Source: JADJLQ01 sp034439915
Lineage (GTDB): Bacteria > Bacteroidota > Bacteroidia > Chitinophagales > Saprospiraceae
Assembly: GCA_034439915.1 (NCBI GenBank)
Contig: JAWXBI010000038.1
Coordinates: 1-25,456 of the forward strand
Direction: 5' to 3'
Length of the DNA: 25,456 bases
The notes beneath the pieces are model-generated. The model was not told the DNA's origin and searched no databases. It was given only the letters and a program-made list of their open reading frames with translations. A program made the translations under genes and the position numbers. Positions 1 to 7,690 of this stretch are shown piece after piece (position 1 is the stretch's first letter; every line of letters begins with the position of its first letter).

Positions 1-701
1 CCAGTTGACAGGTCAAATACACTATAAACCATGGTATACCCAATGTGTGAACGGTTAACATCATAACCATTCAATCGATTCGTACCAAATGGATAACTGA
101 TCCGAATATCATAATTGCAAACGCCATAATTTTCTAAAAAATCATCAACATCAAATGTCCTGTAGCAGGTATCAAATGGCATGGAGGCATTTACATGATT
201 ATTACAGATCAAATTACAATCTGGTCCTGGTTCTCTTTCAATAGTTGTTGTCTTTAATATGATATTCGCTTCCCAACCAACGCTGGCATTGATAGAGGTG
301 CTAAAGAATTTAAAAGTAAGACATCCGCTTGGATCTGTACTCGTATACGTCCCGCTCAATGGATTTAGCGCAGTCCCTTCCTTGATCAGTGTACCGTCGG
401 CACCTCCATTATATACACTTAATTTATCCGCCCCGGTAAATAAACTGAAAGTGACGAAACTCACGTATACTACACCAGTACCGCACATTGTCACCGTGGA
501 AGTACAATTTTCTTCGGTATCTGCATTGTCACCGCAAATAGCGTAATTGCCATTAGGCCCTCCACTATCGTAATATGTTTGTCCATTGGTAACCTGAATT
601 ATTGAAACGTTAGCATTGACAGGCTGGGTCACCTGGGCACTAACCACGTGAATCGATATGAAACACAATAAAAAAGCAAATAGAATATTCGTTTTTTTCA
701 T
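1..701 (-). CDS. Secreted CUB-domain protein, partial (C-terminus beyond window edge)
   Basis: The reading frame is open from an ATG at 701 down to base 1 on the minus strand: 233 full codons with no stop, so the gene continues outside the window. Residues 1-22 form a signal peptide (MKK start, hydrophobic core, cleavage near SAQ). Residues 38-150 look like a CUB domain: TYYDSGGPNGNY near 42-53, paired cysteines, a GADKLSVYNGG strand-turn near 90-100 and a VGWEANI end. Residues 168-230 form a second module containing DTCY, NYD and YPFGT. Both modules align in the same order with the N-terminus of the 1674-residue protein directly upstream, so the two are tandem paralogs. By analogy the unseen part may hold HYR-like repeats and a T9SS sorting domain; that is inference. 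It probably acts at or outside the cell surface. Confidence 0.85.
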   Translation of the reverse strand, partial: MKKTNILFAFLLCFISIHVVSAQVTQPVNANVSIIQVTNGQTYYDSGGPNGNYAICGDNADTEENCTSTVTMCGTGVVYVSFVTFSLFTGADKLSVYNGGADGTLIKEGTALNPLSGTYTSTDPSGCLTFKFFSTSINASVGWEANIILKTTTIEREPGPDCNLICNNHVNASMPFDTCYRTFDVDDFLENYGVCNYDIRISYPFGTNRLNGYDVNRSHIGYTMVYSVFDLST

Positions 702-753
702 GAGATTTGGTTTTGCAAAAAAAAATATTGTAAAATTCTAGTCTATAACCCAA

Positions 754-761
754 CAAATATA
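754..761 (-). promoter_or_regulatory. Candidate -7 promoter element (TAnnTTTG) for the left-edge CUB gene
   Basis: The minus strand reads TATATTTG, an exact match to the Bacteroidota -7 consensus TAnnTTTG, about 52 bases before the ATG at 701. I could not find a good -33 TTTG partner. The surrounding 702-841 gap is AT-rich and shows no convincing terminator for the upstream gene. Confidence 0.35.
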
Positions 762-841
762 GTTTCGAAACACATGATACCTCATACCCTATTAATGGTA
801 TTTTTTACATAAGCTATTTTTGTAATTTATAACTATCTTGT

Positions 842-3800
842 TTAAAATATTATAAAGGACAATTTCTCCACCGATTGACCAAAATATTTTACAAAATAAT
901 ATAAACCAGGCCCACCTAAGTCGCTTTTATTCAATAAAATATGATTCCAACCCAATTTGAGTGTGGGTTTTTTTATATATACATTTCTGCCATTTATGCT
1001 CTGTATACTGATACTATGGGCACTCAAATCATCTACAAAAAAATCAATATTAACTTCTTCTTTTCCCGGGTTAGGGAATAGCTTAGTGGCATTATTTTCC
1101 GTTGTTTTTTCCGACCATTTTATTGCAAATTCCCTTTCATTGAAATATAAAAATGAGGCAAAAGATTTTGAAGCCAATAATTGAGGTCTAACGGGTCCGG
1201 CAAAGCCGAAGAAATCGATTGACAGGATCGGATCAGCTGTATTTAGATCTTTCCCCTGCGGGTTTACCCATGCCATTTTAAATTCCACGCCTGAATGAAA
1301 ATTAAATTCCTCTGCCCTGAGTTTTATTTGACCTCCGGCATATTGGCAGGAAGACGCAGCATGTTGTAAGCGAAATCCCATCTGGAGTACCTGATTAGAT
1401 GAGATAACTGAGCGGCTGTACACATTAAGGCGCTGTCCGCCAGGGATATCTTGGGTCTTGAACTGGAGTTCCACAAACTCGTTTGCCCTGGATTCTAATT
1501 CATTTAACCCCAAAGCAGCAGAATAATTGACATCCCCGGTTTTGACGCCAATAAAATTGGCATTAGAAATAGATGAAGTCAAATTCTTCAGCTCCAGAAT
1601 TTTTGGATATATCCAGGGGTTTTCCGGGTCGACGAACATATATTCAGCAGGTAGGAAATTCCAGTTTTCATTTTTACCGAAACCAGCAATACTTCCTAGA
1701 ATGAGTCGCCTTAACTCAATGAGATCGGATACGGAAATGGTACCGGATTGGTTGATATCGGCGGCAATCCGAAGATAAGGGTCGGCTAATAAAACCTGGC
1801 CAAGGATGTGTTTTTCCATTACCAGTAAATCCAGGCTGGTTACCCCGTTGACCGGGTTGTCTTGTTTTGACGGTCGGAGGATATAATTTTGGCCAAAAGG
1901 TAAATTGGGTGATTGATACAAACCATTTACATCTGTGATTGCATTGAATGAAGTGGGCTCAAATTTTAGATTTACCTGATGGATACCGAATTGTTGCCCA
2001 GTAGTCACTGAGCCGCTGATTAAAAGTTCTCCGGACGGACCACAACCATTTTGATGCCCATTGACCATGACCGATATGTTACAAGTGGCCTGCAGGTTAT
2101 TGATATTGGTCATCCAGATCCTATAAGACCTTAGGCCTGTACTATCACAGGTTAATGTCTTTATGGTATCCTCCGTGTTGGGACTAAAGCTGAACCGGAG
2201 TGATCCCGCACCACAGCCAGGGCTGGACCCAGCATCAAAATCTTTGGCATAAATTTTCATCTGTCCGCTTTCGGGCAGTCCGACGGATACCACAGCGTTG
2301 CTGCAAAAAGGCACCGGCATACTTCCATCCCCGATTGTAATGACAGCATGGGTGCTATCGACATTGCCACAGGGGTCTCGCCCGATTAAAACCAGCGTAT
2401 AAATACCAACCGATAATCCACCGGGTATTAATACCCCATTGTTAATGGTCAATTTAAATTTCAAGGGTCCGTTTAAAAAAGCCTCCAGTTGTATGTTTCC
2501 CGAGGGACTACAATCATCATTGATCGAGGGATACAAATAGAATTCATTGGTCTTACAGTTATCAGAGGCCGATACCAAAGTGTCTGGAATATTAAGTTGT
2601 GGAGGATTCTGATCGATAAACCGGATAATTTGGTTATATTGAATATATCCATCTCCATTATCCTTCAGAGCCCGATAAACACAATATCGTTCGCTGGCAT
2701 CCGCAACCATGCTGTCGTTCAGGATAAAATCCGGAAACAAATTACGTTGAGTTTTATAGACACATCGATCCAACACCTGCCATTTCCTGACCAAAACCAT
2801 ACACACTGATGAACTGTCTTGAATCAAACTGTCGTGGTAGATTATTTCCAGGTTTTCTGTTTCTGCATCTTTTATCAAAGGCATGGGGACAGACAGTGAA
2901 TCGAGGTTTTCCGACATGGAACAGTCCATAACCATATCTGGAGGAAAAATAACTTCAAAATCAGAATGTGGTTTAAAGATTAATTTTTGGCTTGCCTTAA
3001 AAACCTTACCGCAATCATTAACGAAAGTCCAGGTTCTTACGATATTACCCAACTCACAATGGTCGGGAGCCGTACTGTCCTGAAACAAAAACGCACCGGT
3101 CGTATGACAACTGCTTTGAACATTAAACTGCCTGGGTCCCGGAGCCTGATTAAAAACAGGCCTAAAAAACAACGAATCCGGATGGATAACAGCAGCCTCG
3201 ATGGTATCCCTGAATAAATAGTACTGGCAATAAATTGGCTTTGGCCCGGTGTATTCATTATAACCCTGACACAAGGGATAGGTATAATTACCAGATTGAT
3301 CATAGCTGGCATCATCTCGTAAAGGGCCACCATAATATTTAATAAAATGCAAAGGATCACAGTTGCAGGTTAATGGGCCTGGCCAGGTATTGTTTGCCAG
3401 GGTTGTACCTATGCATAATGAGTCAGGACAACAATCCGTACCTGATAGCTCAGAAGCCTTGGATCCATCCGTATACACCACCAGGTCAGGTAAAGGTGAA
3501 AAGACCAGCGGAACAGTGTCTACGATTGTAATCCGGACCGGTATTTCAGCATAATTCCTGGTGATCCGTGAAAGGTATTGCGCAGTATATGCAGAAGCGC
3601 ATGATCCGGTATCTTCCAACTTCGCAGACTCGGGGTATTGAAAGGCGTCATCGAGCAAAAATAAACCCGAATTTAGAGCCGCAAAACAATCCAACCGGTA
3701 CTCCATCAAACACTTGGTACTTGCCTGCTGAAAGTTTGTCCAGGCTCTGAATTCGGGAATCGTCAGATAACAAAACCATTGGTGCGATCCGCAAGAAAAC

Positions 3801-5866
3801 CCGGGGTCCAAAGGAGGCAGGTTACAGGCTTCAAACACCCTGAATAATAAATTGTGGTTTACGCAAGCATTTAAATCCAGGTAATCTTTAAATAAAAACG
3901 AAGTGATCCACCGATCGATCAATTCATCATAAAAATTTTTCCGGTTGGTATATTGATCTGTCCCGCTGCATTGATTCGATATAAAATCAATCCAGTATTG
4001 GCGGTAATATTGAACCGAATCCTCAACGGCAATGGCAAAATGAAGGCTGGAACAACAAACATCAGATGATAAGCTATCGAGATCTTTCGCATATACCCTG
4101 GACCAACATTCCTCCGGATGTATAAAATATTGTGCAGCTGCAACCGGACGGGCAACCGGCTTTTCATCACCTATTACCTGAATACATATTTCTAAGCGGC
4201 TGGCATTAAAACAGGGATCTGAAAATAAAAACTTTGCAGTATATCCACCCGGCGACAAAGAAAGTTTGACTGGAAGAAAATTATTAATCACGATTTGTTT
4301 GCCGGGATCCTGAGGATCTTTATATACTAATTCCAGCCGCTGAACCACTACATTACAATCCGAAAAATTCATAAAAGTATCCAGTGATACCGGTGCTTTA
4401 CAATCCGCAGGCGCCACCTGAAATTCCATGGATGAGATATCCGGAATTTCCGGAGCTGAATTATCTTCAACCAGAATGTTCTGAATACACACGGTGTCAG
4501 AAGCCAGGCAACTCACATTAAAAATCCATTGTCGCCGAATTTTATAGGTAGTCCCACAACCTGGAATAATAAAATCGCTGTAAGAAATACCGAGCCCGCA
4601 ATTTGTTGTTGAATCCAGTGCAGAAAACCCCTGCCACATTGGGCTTAGAAAGCCAGTTGGGTCGGAGTCAGGCCTGTTGTCATTATTTTTATCCAACAGG
4701 GTTTGAAGGAAACCGGGAGAAAGATGGGATGCTTCGATTCCGGATGGAATCAAGTCACATGAAATCCTTAAGTCTGAAGGGCAAACCAATGAATCAAACG
4801 TAGGTTTAAGGAGAAAGAGGGTGTCGATACAAATCGTACTCTCCTTGGATTTAATTTCAATTTCCCGTATGATGATACCGGTGAACTGATCATCGCAGGG
4901 TAATGCTTCAAACCGGATGCTCCGATAACTGAATTTCAAGCCTGAACAAGTAGAGAAATCACTTCCTTTGGATACATTCTGTTCCCATTTAAAACAATCG
5001 ATCGTGTCGGAATTACATAAAGCAATCGGGGGCAATGATTCCGACACCCTGAGGTAGCCGAAACAAGTAGATCCGTCCGATTTCACTTCATATAAAAAAT
5101 TAGTATTGAGGTGGGAAATATTTACGGCATCCTGATCCAGCTTGTCCGTACCAAATGGATAATATAACGTTAAATCATATTCGCAAAGTCCAGCGTTAGC
5201 GACCAGAATTTCCTCCAGCCCAATTTCTTTATAACAAGTATCCAGGGGAATTGAAATCAATACATTCGGTATGCATTGAGGGATACAAGAGCTGTCGTTG
5301 GGATTATTTTTCGTTTGCACAATAATATCCACTTCCCAACCGATTGAATTGCCAATAGTCGTGCAAAACCATTCAAAAGTGACACAGCCATCTGGTGCTG
5401 AACTTTTAATAAATGTACCCGTAGTCAGTTTCATTCCGTTTAACGAAACCCCCTGCGTTTGGCTATTGAATAGTATCGGACCGCTTGTCGATCTTCCGGC
5501 ATAAATCCTTAACCGGTCTCCGGTAACGATCTGATAAGCGACAAAATTGACCGATACCGTATCGGCGTTAGAACATAAAGTAAATACGGAGGTACAATTC
5601 AGGGATTCATTGAATGGATCTGAACAATTTATATAATTCCCAGGTTGATCCGGGAGCTTACTGCCTCCTGGTCCACCGGAATCGAAATACTTATCGCCGG
5701 TGATTACTTCAAATGTATCCGATTGTTTATCGAGGCCATGGATAATATTTTTCTGTGCACATAACCCAGAAGAGAAAATCTGAATAAAATAAATGAATAG
5801 ATAAACCCATACCGATTTATATCGGCATGTCCATGGAAAAATAAGATATGAGATAAAGTTTTGCAC
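842..5866 (-). CDS. Giant secreted CUB/HYR-like/dockerin-like protein with T9SS sorting domain
   Basis: This is a 1674-residue extracellular protein. It starts with GTG at 5866; an in-frame TAG lies 15 bases upstream and no ATG precedes the signal sequence, so GTG is the only usual start. The signal peptide ends near GLCAQ (residue 38). Residues 52-185 are a CUB domain and 200-268 a DTCY/YPFGT module, both shared with the downstream partial gene. A long cysteine-rich region of HYR/Ig-like beta modules follows, including a repeated AKD(L/F)D...SS...C block near 590 and 1205. Residues about 1282-1332 resemble a carboxypeptidase-regulatory/SdrD-B-like beta domain. Residues about 1335-1395 form a dockerin-like pair of calcium loops (second loop DINQSGTISVSD, then ILG). 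Residues 1594-1674 match a T9SS type A sorting domain (LFPNPG, ING, GLYY). It is likely exported by T9SS as an adhesin or surface protein; the ligand is unknown. Confidence 0.9.
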   Translation of the reverse strand: MQNFISYLIFPWTCRYKSVWVYLFIYFIQIFSSGLCAQKNIIHGLDKQSDTFEVITGDKYFDSGGPGGSKLPDQPGNYINCSDPFNESLNCTSVFTLCSNADTVSVNFVAYQIVTGDRLRIYAGRSTSGPILFNSQTQGVSLNGMKLTTGTFIKSSAPDGCVTFEWFCTTIGNSIGWEVDIIVQTKNNPNDSSCIPQCIPNVLISIPLDTCYKEIGLEEILVANAGLCEYDLTLYYPFGTDKLDQDAVNISHLNTNFLYEVKSDGSTCFGYLRVSESLPPIALCNSDTIDCFKWEQNVSKGSDFSTCSGLKFSYRSIRFEALPCDDQFTGIIIREIEIKSKESTICIDTLFLLKPTFDSLVCPSDLRISCDLIPSGIEASHLSPGFLQTLLDKNNDNRPDSDPTGFLSPMWQGFSALDSTTNCGLGISYSDFIIPGCGTTYKIRRQWIFNVSCLASDTVCIQNILVEDNSAPEIPDISSMEFQVAPADCKAPVSLDTFMNFSDCNVVVQRLELVYKDPQDPGKQIVINNFLPVKLSLSPGGYTAKFLFSDPCFNASRLEICIQVIGDEKPVARPVAAAQYFIHPEECWSRVYAKDLDSLSSDVCCSSLHFAIAVEDSVQYYRQYWIDFISNQCSGTDQYTNRKNFYDELIDRWITSFLFKDYLDLNACVNHNLLFRVFEACNLPPLDPGFSCGSHQWFCYLTIPEFRAWTNFQQASTKCLMEYRLDCFAALNSGLFLLDDAFQYPESAKLEDTGSCASAYTAQYLSRITRNYAEIPVRITIVDTVPLVFSPLPDLVVYTDGSKASELSGTDCCPDSLCIGTTLANNTWPGPLTCNCDPLHFIKYYGGPLRDDASYDQSGNYTYPLCQGYNEYTGPKPIYCQYYLFRDTIEAAVIHPDSLFFRPVFNQAPGPRQFNVQSSCHTTGAFLFQDSTAPDHCELGNIVRTWTFVNDCGKVFKASQKLIFKPHSDFEVIFPPDMVMDCSMSENLDSLSVPMPLIKDAETENLEIIYHDSLIQDSSSVCMVLVRKWQVLDRCVYKTQRNLFPDFILNDSMVADASERYCVYRALKDNGDGYIQYNQIIRFIDQNPPQLNIPDTLVSASDNCKTNEFYLYPSINDDCSPSGNIQLEAFLNGPLKFKLTINNGVLIPGGLSVGIYTLVLIGRDPCGNVDSTHAVITIGDGSMPVPFCSNAVVSVGLPESGQMKIYAKDFDAGSSPGCGAGSLRFSFSPNTEDTIKTLTCDSTGLRSYRIWMTNINNLQATCNISVMVNGHQNGCGPSGELLISGSVTTGQQFGIHQVNLKFEPTSFNAITDVNGLYQSPNLPFGQNYILRPSKQDNPVNGVTSLDLLVMEKHILGQVLLADPYLRIAADINQSGTISVSDLIELRRLILGSIAGFGKNENWNFLPAEYMFVDPENPWIYPKILELKNLTSSISNANFIGVKTGDVNYSAALGLNELESRANEFVELQFKTQDIPGGQRLNVYSRSVISSNQVLQMGFRLQHAASSCQYAGGQIKLRAEEFNFHSGVEFKMAWVNPQGKDLNTADPILSIDFFGFAGPVRPQLLASKSFASFLYFNEREFAIKWSEKTTENNATKLFPNPGKEEVNIDFFVDDLSAHSISIQSINGRNVYIKKPTLKLGWNHILLNKSDLGGPGLYYFVKYFGQSVEKLSFIIF

Positions 5867-5925
5867 TTTACTCTTTGTCTAAAGTTCTGGTTCTAAAATT
5901 CGAATATCTCAGTTGAGAATCGGTT

Positions 5926-5933
5926 CAAAAATA
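5926..5933 (-). promoter_or_regulatory. Candidate -7 promoter element for the 1674-residue CUB gene
   Basis: The minus strand reads TATTTTTG, matching TAnnTTTG, about 60 bases before the GTG start. It lies in the 157-base gap 5867-6023 between the regulator gene and the giant gene, which contains no other gene. No clear -33 element was seen. A weak 5-bp inverted repeat (AGTTA/TAACT, in about 6008-6029) overlaps the end of the regulator gene and is not a convincing terminator. Confidence 0.35.
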
Positions 5934-6023
5934 GCTTGATTATCAATGAGATTACAGCATTTATAGTTAAATTTTCAGCTGCTTCGTTTTCAAGGTTTGA
6001 TTGTTGTAGTTACCCGGTATTTG

Positions 6024-6674
6024 TTAACTGATCATCTTTTTTTCAATGGCCAACTGGATAAGGGATATACTGTTTTTTACTCCCAGTTTCCGGAATAAAT
6101 TTTTACGATGCACTGCCACAGTTTGATCCGAGATAAAAAGGCTGACTGAAATCTGTTTATTGTTCAGCCCTTTACAAATTAATTTTAATACCTCTTTTTC
6201 TCTAGCTGTGATTGGAAAAGCAATCCTCCCGTTCGCCCGGTTTGGATCAGGAGGCAACAAGGGCACCGGATGTATACGGAAACCCGGGGGCAGATAGACC
6301 TGTTTTTTTAGCAGGGCGTGTATGGCTTCCATAAAAGTCACATCATCTGAATAAGCATATATAAATCCGTCTGCTCCTTTGACCAAACCCCGCCTAACCA
6401 GATCCAATTGATCCTGGCTGGCAATCAACAGGACCATATTTTTTCGCGACTTTTTCTTAATCAGTTCGATAATTTTAAGCTCTTCTATTCCCTTTTGATG
6501 TATTCCTATAATCATCAGGTCAGCCATCCAGTCGGATACCCTGATGAGCGCCTCCCTGGCTGAGGAAGTCGTGCCTATACAGTTAAAATGAATATCGGAA
6601 TGGCGATCCAGAATATTGATTAAACCTTGATTATAAATGGGATATGGGTATATTATCGAATAATTTATTGTCAT
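6024..6674 (-). CDS. LuxR/NarL-type regulator with degenerate receiver domain
   Basis: The 216-residue protein has the layout of a NarL/FixJ response regulator. Residues 155-216 are a clear LuxR-type helix-turn-helix DNA-binding domain (ITAREKEVLKLI, NNKQIS, TVAVHRKNLFRKLGV). Residues 1-125 fit a receiver fold, but the phosphorylation residues are missing. The usual acidic pair before HP is replaced by YPYP (9-12), the phospho-accepting Asp aligns with Gly57 in MIIGI, and the conserved Lys position near GFIYA is Ala. It therefore probably does not work by Asp phosphorylation and may sense by another means or act constitutively. The ATG at 6674 overlaps the stop of the glycosylasparaginase gene in an ATGA, which implies co-transcription and translational coupling. 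No histidine kinase is adjacent. The target genes are unknown. Confidence 0.88.
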   Translation of the reverse strand: MTINYSIIYPYPIYNQGLINILDRHSDIHFNCIGTTSSAREALIRVSDWMADLMIIGIHQKGIEELKIIELIKKKSRKNMVLLIASQDQLDLVRRGLVKGADGFIYAYSDDVTFMEAIHALLKKQVYLPPGFRIHPVPLLPPDPNRANGRIAFPITAREKEVLKLICKGLNNKQISVSLFISDQTVAVHRKNLFRKLGVKNSISLIQLAIEKKMIS

Positions 6675-7639
6675 TTAATGTAAGAATTGGACGGTAAAAC
6701 AAGATGTTTACCAGATCGGTACAAGGCATAATTAAATCCAGGTTGTATCGCATAAGCTCCAACCTGGCCTCTGAGATTAACCGCAATAAAACCTACCTGA
6801 AATTCCGTATAATTTTTATTTGCATTAATGATCCTCCGAATGGCTTCCTCACAGGCTTTTTGGGGCGATTTGCCGCTTCTCATCAATTCAACGATCAGAA
6901 ACGCAGAGCATTGCCTCAGGACTACCTCTCCCAATCCAGTACCCGTGGCAGCTCCAACGTGCTGATCCACAAACAATCCGGAACCAATAATCGGGCTATC
7001 CCCTACCCTCCCATGCATTTTAAACGCCAAACCACTGGTGGTACATGCTCCGGCCAACTGTCCATTTTGATCCATAGCGATCATTCCAATGGTATCGTGA
7101 TTCTCAATATTGATCTTAGGTTGATATTTGGAGGTGACTTTCCAATCCTCCCAGGCTTTGCGGGATTTTTCTGTAAGAAGGTTTTCTTTTTTGAATCCCT
7201 CCTGAACGGCAAATTGAAGAGCCCCTTCACCGACCAGAATTACATGAGGGGTTTTTTCCATAACCCTTCGTGCCACGGAGATCGGATGTTTGATGTGTTC
7301 AAGCGCACATACGGAACCTGCTTTACCTTCATGATTCATAATACACGCATCCAGGGTCACCCGTCCATCCCTGTCCGGCAAACCACCATATCCGACTGAA
7401 AGATTATCCGGATCGTTTTCAGGCACCATCACACCTGCTTCTACCGCATCCAACGTGGACCCTTTTTTTTCCAAAACCGCCACCGCAGCCTTGTTGGCTT
7501 CCATTCCAAAATCCCAGGTAGACAAAATAACAGGCCGTTCCGGTTTTGCAGCTATACCAGGTGAATCCATTAACGTAATACCTGCCAGTGCAGGTGCCAT
7601 TTTGATAAATTGCCGTCTTCTGGTCATAATTTTATTCAT
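6671..7639 (-). CDS. Tat-exported N4-(beta-N-acetylglucosaminyl)-L-asparaginase (glycosylasparaginase family)
   Basis: The 322-residue protein is a family T2 N-terminal nucleophile hydrolase. These enzymes cleave the GlcNAc-Asn bond or isoaspartyl/asparagine substrates after self-cleavage. The motif NHDTIGM places the autocleavage bond at Asp182-Thr183, with Thr183 as nucleophile. Further family blocks are GACTTSGLAFK (197-207), GRVGDSPIIGSG (210-221) and GAATGTGLGE (229-238). The N-terminus has TRRRQFIK followed by a hydrophobic stretch, which is a twin-arginine signal; both Met1 and Met5 (right before TRRR) are possible starts. This agrees with periplasmic glycosylasparaginase known from Flavobacteria (Elizabethkingia). 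A glycosylasparaginase role is favoured over plain isoaspartyl peptidase by the HDTIGM and WDFG motifs. It is the first gene of a two-gene unit with the LuxR-type regulator. Confidence 0.9.
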   Translation of the reverse strand: MNKIMTRRRQFIKMAPALAGITLMDSPGIAAKPERPVILSTWDFGMEANKAAVAVLEKKGSTLDAVEAGVMVPENDPDNLSVGYGGLPDRDGRVTLDACIMNHEGKAGSVCALEHIKHPISVARRVMEKTPHVILVGEGALQFAVQEGFKKENLLTEKSRKAWEDWKVTSKYQPKINIENHDTIGMIAMDQNGQLAGACTTSGLAFKMHGRVGDSPIIGSGLFVDQHVGAATGTGLGEVVLRQCSAFLIVELMRSGKSPQKACEEAIRRIINANKNYTEFQVGFIAVNLRGQVGAYAIQPGFNYALYRSGKHLVLPSNSYIK

Positions 7640-7653
7640 GGTGATAATATCTG

Positions 7654-7665
7654 TTCAGAACTGAA
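7654..7665. promoter_or_regulatory. Inverted repeat in divergent promoter region (possible operator)
   Basis: TTCAG-AA-CTGAA is a perfect 5-bp inverted repeat with a 2-base spacer. It extends imperfectly to TGTT-CAG / CTGAAACA. It sits midway in the 51-base gap between the divergent glycosylasparaginase and acyltransferase genes. The position would suit an operator, but the repeat is short and could be chance. Confidence 0.2.
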
Positions 7666-7675
7666 ACAAGGTAAT

Positions 7676-7683
7676 TATTTTTG
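7676..7683 (+). promoter_or_regulatory. Candidate -7 promoter element for the acyltransferase gene
   Basis: TATTTTTG matches TAnnTTTG and ends 7 bases before the ATG at 7691, so transcription from it would give an almost leaderless message. No good -33 partner was found. Confidence 0.35.
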
Positions 7684-7690
7684 ACGGCAC

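Noticed and set aside
259..546. 95-codon plus-strand frame at the left edge
   Set aside because: The minus strand here encodes the signal peptide-CUB protein with homology to its neighbour, so this frame is its shadow.
780..835. Possible terminator (ATACC...GGTAT) after the giant CUB gene
   Set aside because: The stem is only 5 bp, AT-rich, and lacks a following T run on the minus strand.
2473..4170. Several 60-110-codon frames on both strands inside the giant CUB gene
   Set aside because: They overlap a continuous coding frame with conserved modules and have no motifs of their own.
6704..7399. Long open frame (231 codons) on the plus strand opposite the glycosylasparaginase gene
   Set aside because: It is fully antisense to a gene with clear catalytic motifs, and its translation shows no recognisable domain, signal or family pattern.
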